Shown piece by piece: positions 59,915-64,000 of a DNA stretch of 64,000 nucleotides. This DNA comes from Parasponia andersonii. Taxonomy: Eukaryota; Streptophyta; Magnoliopsida; Rosales; Cannabaceae. Every line of letters starts with the position of its first letter. Position 1 is the first letter of the stretch. The notes under the pieces are model-generated. The model did not search any database, was not told where the DNA came from, and worked only from the letters and a program-made list of their open reading frames with translations. Where the stretch lies: NCBI GenBank assembly GCA_002914805.1, contig JXTB01000005.1:2453390-2517389 (forward strand), read 5' to 3'. A program made the position numbers and the translations under genes.

Positions 59915-60464
59915 CATTTGTTTTCTTAATGTTATTATTAGGTTGTGTTCATATGATGCATGAACAATAATTAATACAATGTGTTATTGGGTTTGTATTT
60001 GGTCCTTGGTCCTAATTATATTGAAACAATATTTAACCATGTTGGTTTATGTTTATACCAATAAAGCTAAATAAATTAAAATAAATTACATAACTCATGT
60101 GTCTTATTACTAAAATTATGTGATTTGTTACTCTTTATTGGTGTCTTGTTACTAAATTGTGTGATAATCTTAATTTATACTACAAAATGGGGTAAACGTA
60201 GTTATTTGCCACCACTAGTATTGCTACAATTATCATTATTCCCTCTAAAAAATAATTAAAAAAAATCTTGAAAAACCACTTTTTATTTTCCTTTAAGAAG
60301 AACCGGTCATCATTACCTATTATAACAGGTTATTTTATGACCTTTTGCTATATTAGTGGGCCCAAATATCTTTTTCCCCTTTTCAATTACAATATTCGTG
60401 GGATCCATTAAAAAAAAAGTGGGAGTGACTAGTCCCTCGGTTTTAGGAGCATATTTCTACTTAA

Positions 60465-60516
60465 TCCCCAAACTAAACTATATTGTACGATCCCCAAACT
60501 AAACTATATTGTACGA
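60465..60516. repeat. 26-bp perfect tandem duplication
   Basis: Units 60465-60490 and 60491-60516 are identical and contain CCCCAAACTAAACTATA. Confidence 0.94.
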
Positions 60517-60633
60517 TGTAGTGTAGTTATTTTATTTTGTGGTGCAATTTGAGATCTAATTTTTTTCTACTGCTGCGGTCTGGTATGGTGTTGAATACGA
60601 AATAAAATTTTTATTTCTACAATAAACCACACT

Positions 60634-60640
<7 letters not shown>

Positions 60641-60674
<34 letters not shown>

Positions 60675-60690
60675 ATATATATATATACAT
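60641..60690. repeat. (TA)n microsatellite with one interruption
   Basis: A long TA run broken once by CTA near 60672. Confidence 0.93.
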
Positions 60691-62149
60691 AAATTCACAT
60701 GTATAATATACTAAAATCTAAAATCTAAATTTTGTTTGAATAAATTGTGAATAAAACTTGAAGAGTTTTAGGGAAAATCAAACAAATGAGGACTTACTAA
60801 TAATTTAAGTTTTAACTTTGTTGTTTATTACTCGAAAGGATGTTTAAATTCTTGAAATTTAGACATTTGTAGTTTATTATATTTTGATTAGGTTGTAATG
60901 TTGTGTCTTATGAAAATGCTGTTAGACAAATGTGAATATGTAATTTTCTTAAATATTTTAGATTTCCGTTAATTTTTAAATGATTTTGTTTTAATAGTAA
61001 TAATGTGATGTGGTTTGGTGCAATTAATAAGTTTTTTTTAACTGCAGTGGTTAAAATTTTCTTCTACCACATTTTGTAAGTTGGTTAAGAATTTGAATAT
61101 TGTACTGCACAACTCACATTGTACTCACCCCACTCTATTCTAGCAAATAGGACTAAATCTGGAGCCAGAGTTCCTAATCTAATAAGTATTTTTTTTTTTA
61201 CTTATTTATAGATATTTCTTTTTTTTAGCCACTAGATCATTATCCAATGGTTACCATAATTTAGGTTGTTGAAAAAAAAACTCATTATTTAATGCTCTTT
61301 TCTCTCTAATTTTTACCATAAAAAACGTACTTGATGAATTTTAATAGAGGCAAAACAATATCTATTGATAGATAAAAAATACCTATTGGATTAGTACCTA
61401 TATATATATATATATAAATTTGCATATATATACCTACATACTAACGGTAGATTTGGAATACATTTTTTGAAACAATATTTACCGTACATGCCAAAGTTTA
61501 CTTAAAAAGGCAATTACGTTTGCTCGTCAAAAAATATATTTTATGAAACACCTCTTTTCTATATTTATTTCTTAATCATTTCTAAGAGGATATCACTTTT
61601 TTTTAATACCACTTAACGTGACAAATGAGTTATCACAATTGTACGATGACAAATCATATATTACACCATGTATTATTGAAAACGTGGGATATAAGATGAG
61701 ATATATAACATTATTCTTTTTAGAATCCAAAAACATTCCTCTAGAAGCAATCCCAAGCCGGCGTTTTAGCAAGCTTAACGTGTGACGCATATACCATGCA
61801 GAATGGTATTTATAAAATAGACAGATTTTTGAATAATTACCATTTTTCTGTGCCCACCAAACAAAGACCCGTGGGATATGTTGGGTTAAGATATTTTGTT
61901 ACATTGTCCAGAATAGGTCGCCTACCTAAACTTGCAACTCACCATGTAATTACTCCCAATTAAGGGTTAAATCATATTAATTTTTAGTATGTAAATAAAA
62001 ACTCAAATTTTAAAATTTTGCTCTATGAAATTTAGTAAGTTCCAAACTTCGTATTGAAATTGTAAAATCTGGTAATTTTAAGGGGTAAAAGAGACTTTTC
62101 AGGCACGATAGCAAACATGTAAATTATTATTTTTGGAATATAATAATCA
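60691..62149. other. Intergenic stretch, no gene recognised
   Basis: AT-rich sequence with only short chance frames. Confidence 0.5.
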
Positions 62150-64000
62150 AAATATTTGAAATTTAAAAATAGGGTACTATAGTAACCCAAAATTGTTTAA
62201 AAGGGCCTTAGATTTTATTTCTTCTTCAAGCTTGGTCCTTGAGAGCACCAAAACGCCAATTTCTGCCGAGCTCTACCGCCGCCTCCGACCAGCTGCCATG
62301 CTAGCCTAACATGATTGTCTCCCTCCGATGAAGCCATATCGCCAAGTCCCGCTGGATTTTGTTGCCAGAAAGTAGAGATCAACCACCTTAAAATTTTTTG
62401 TCACTGCGAGGTTTTTCGGCCACCGGAGCTTCATCGGACCTCCTTTCGCAACACCGATAGTACCGTTGGATTTATCTCATCATTGCCGTCATTTCTGAAT
62501 CAGTCTCGGACTCACCGCCAGTAAGATTTTTACCATTGTTACCGTTTTACTAAAATTTGTAAAAAGTGATATTTCCATAATTATTTTGGCTATGTAATTA
62601 TTTTATGTAATGTAAATATATGAGATGAAATATGGTTAAAAACCAAGAATAATTCCCATTGATAAAAGTTAAAATGATATCTGGAAGAATGTTTATTTTT
62701 GAATTGAAATATGTGGTATTTTTCTAATTTAGAACAAAAAATGATATTCTTGCAAAACTAAATAGTGTTGTACTAGAGACTATTACTATTCAGTTTTGGG
62801 CCTTGGACAGAGATTATTTATTTTTCGAAAAATTATTTCAAAAAATGATATTTTTTTTCAAATAAGCAATGAAGTTGATAATTTTTCAAATATTTTTGAA
62901 AGTGATACTTTCCTAAATAATTCAGCGGTGATCTCTGTTTCTCCATTTGAGGCTCGGAGGAAAAGTCACATTTTCAAATGAGTTTATTGGAATCTCGAAG
63001 CGGCTATTTGAACACCCAAATGATGAACAAGAATCTCTTCGAGTGTCTTTAGTCTTATATAGCTACCATATTGATGCAGGGGTTCAGTTACCTAATTTTG
63101 TTTTTTTATGTATTTTGATTTATAATAGCATTAAAACTTATTTATAAAAAATCATGACTTCATGATAGTTTGACAAACTGTTGAAAATTATTAGATTATA
63201 CTAAGATTAGACTGTGTAGATTATTTTATATATTTTTATATTGAGATTATAGGGCAAAATAACGGTATGCTGCCTATATTATAGTAAATCCCAGAATAAT
63301 GACAAATTGAATTTTAAAGTATGATTTTATTCTTAGATGCATGGTTATTATAAACGATTATATATTATACATACCATAGGATCAGACACTTGAGTTCCGT
63401 TATTGTATCATGGTAGTTTAGATTACTAGCGAGTTGTTGTAGTACTGGGTGAAAGATCTAGGCCTCTGTGCAGGTTTTTGGCTGATACACCTACAAATAA
63501 TGTCAGGATGCCGGATACCTCTACTACAGAGGTATTGAGTAGGTATTATAAGGTCATGATGCAAGAATGAGAGCTTACTCATATACTTAGTTGATTTATG
63601 ATATGTACAATTATATAGACTGATTTTGATTTTGAATATGTGATTATTCCGAATATAATTTATTTTATAAACTTGGTTTATAAATAGATTTTGAGAAAAG
63701 GGTATTAACCATGTAGGTTTGGTAAAATTGCATCCATTCGAAAATCTAATTGAATTTCTACTAAGCATGTGAATGCTCACCTCTCTACTTCTCCCACTTT
63801 TAGGTATTTGTCTAATTGAAATGGTAATTTCAGTGGTCAGACAAATTGTCTTTCTTCCTTGTTAAATTATTTAGCCAAAATTAATAAATGGATGTATGAG
63901 GATGAATTTATTATTAATTTAGGAACTTAAAATTGCAATCGATTTTATGTAACATATTTTGGACATTGAACTAAAGTTTTTAATTAAACTTAATTTACCA
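62150..64000 (+). repeat. Gypsy-type LTR-like sequence, third copy of the module, runs off the window
   Basis: It mirrors the solo LTR at 9740: CTATAGTAACCCAAAATTG and CTTGGTCCTTGAGA segments, then a CT/CCG-rich exon-like region (62240-62520) ending at CCGCCA|GTAAGATTTT. Far downstream lie TACTAAGCATGTGAATGCTCACC, a pyrimidine tract and TTTTAGGTATTTG (63759-63808). Both outer ends are undefined and the right one lies outside the window. Confidence 0.6.
63515..63535. repeat. 8-bp-arm hairpin inside the LTR-like sequence
   Basis: ATACCTCT and AGAGGTAT flank a 5-base loop. Confidence 0.7.

Overview
This window is nuclear DNA from a flowering plant, most likely a eudicot. The evidence is AT-rich, gene-poor sequence, GT-AG introns, a plant SKOR/GORK-type outward potassium channel, a plant group D MAP kinase kinase, Ty1/copia and Ty3/gypsy-type LTR elements, and a piece of chloroplast DNA inside the chromosome. 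I see only two cellular protein-coding genes. Nearly everything else is decayed mobile DNA, tandem repeats or unrecognised AT-rich sequence.

Layout. 1-4992: decayed copia element with both LTRs; its 3' LTR is followed by a second primer-site-like sequence. 5.96-8.04 kb: fold-back-like element containing a nine-unit degenerate array. 9.19-12.39 kb: plastid insertion (rrn23 5' end, spacer, trnA-UGC 3' end, minus strand), split by a 2,169-bp solo LTR with a perfect 5-bp target duplication. 13.42-22.23 kb (minus): 13-exon SKOR/GORK-like channel gene, whose reading frame stops just before the usual C-terminal KHA domain. 23.13-23.96 kb: second solo LTR. 26.1-29.4 kb: three inverted-arm elements, the last related to the one at 6 kb. 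30.2-33.9 kb: a dispersed 0.53-kb repeat (second copy near 52 kb), a cluster of tRNA-derived SINE-like pieces, and a Mutator-type MITE with a perfect 9-bp target duplication. 37.59-45.33 kb (minus): copia element with a 5-bp target duplication, a 279-N assembly gap and an odd 5' LTR. 45.93-47.03 kb: hAT-type fold-back element. 49.5-51.8 kb and 62.15 kb to the end: LTR-like sequences sharing a module with the 9.74-kb solo LTR. 53.31-54.23 kb (plus): intronless, GC-rich MKK9-like kinase gene, broken at a single N where the catalytic loop should be. 58.8-59.9 kb: degenerate ~130-bp tandem array.

The two genes belong to stress and ion-homeostasis pathways (potassium efflux; MAPK signalling), but they lie about 31 kb apart and nothing here shows co-regulation. 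Several small perfect tandem duplications (26, 28, 46 and 48 bp) lie outside genes. Two apparent gene defects deserve care: the kinase break is probably an assembly artefact, whereas the channel's C-terminal frameshift lies in clean sequence. All element families and boundaries were judged by eye from motifs, terminal repeats and target duplications; no database search or alignment program was run.
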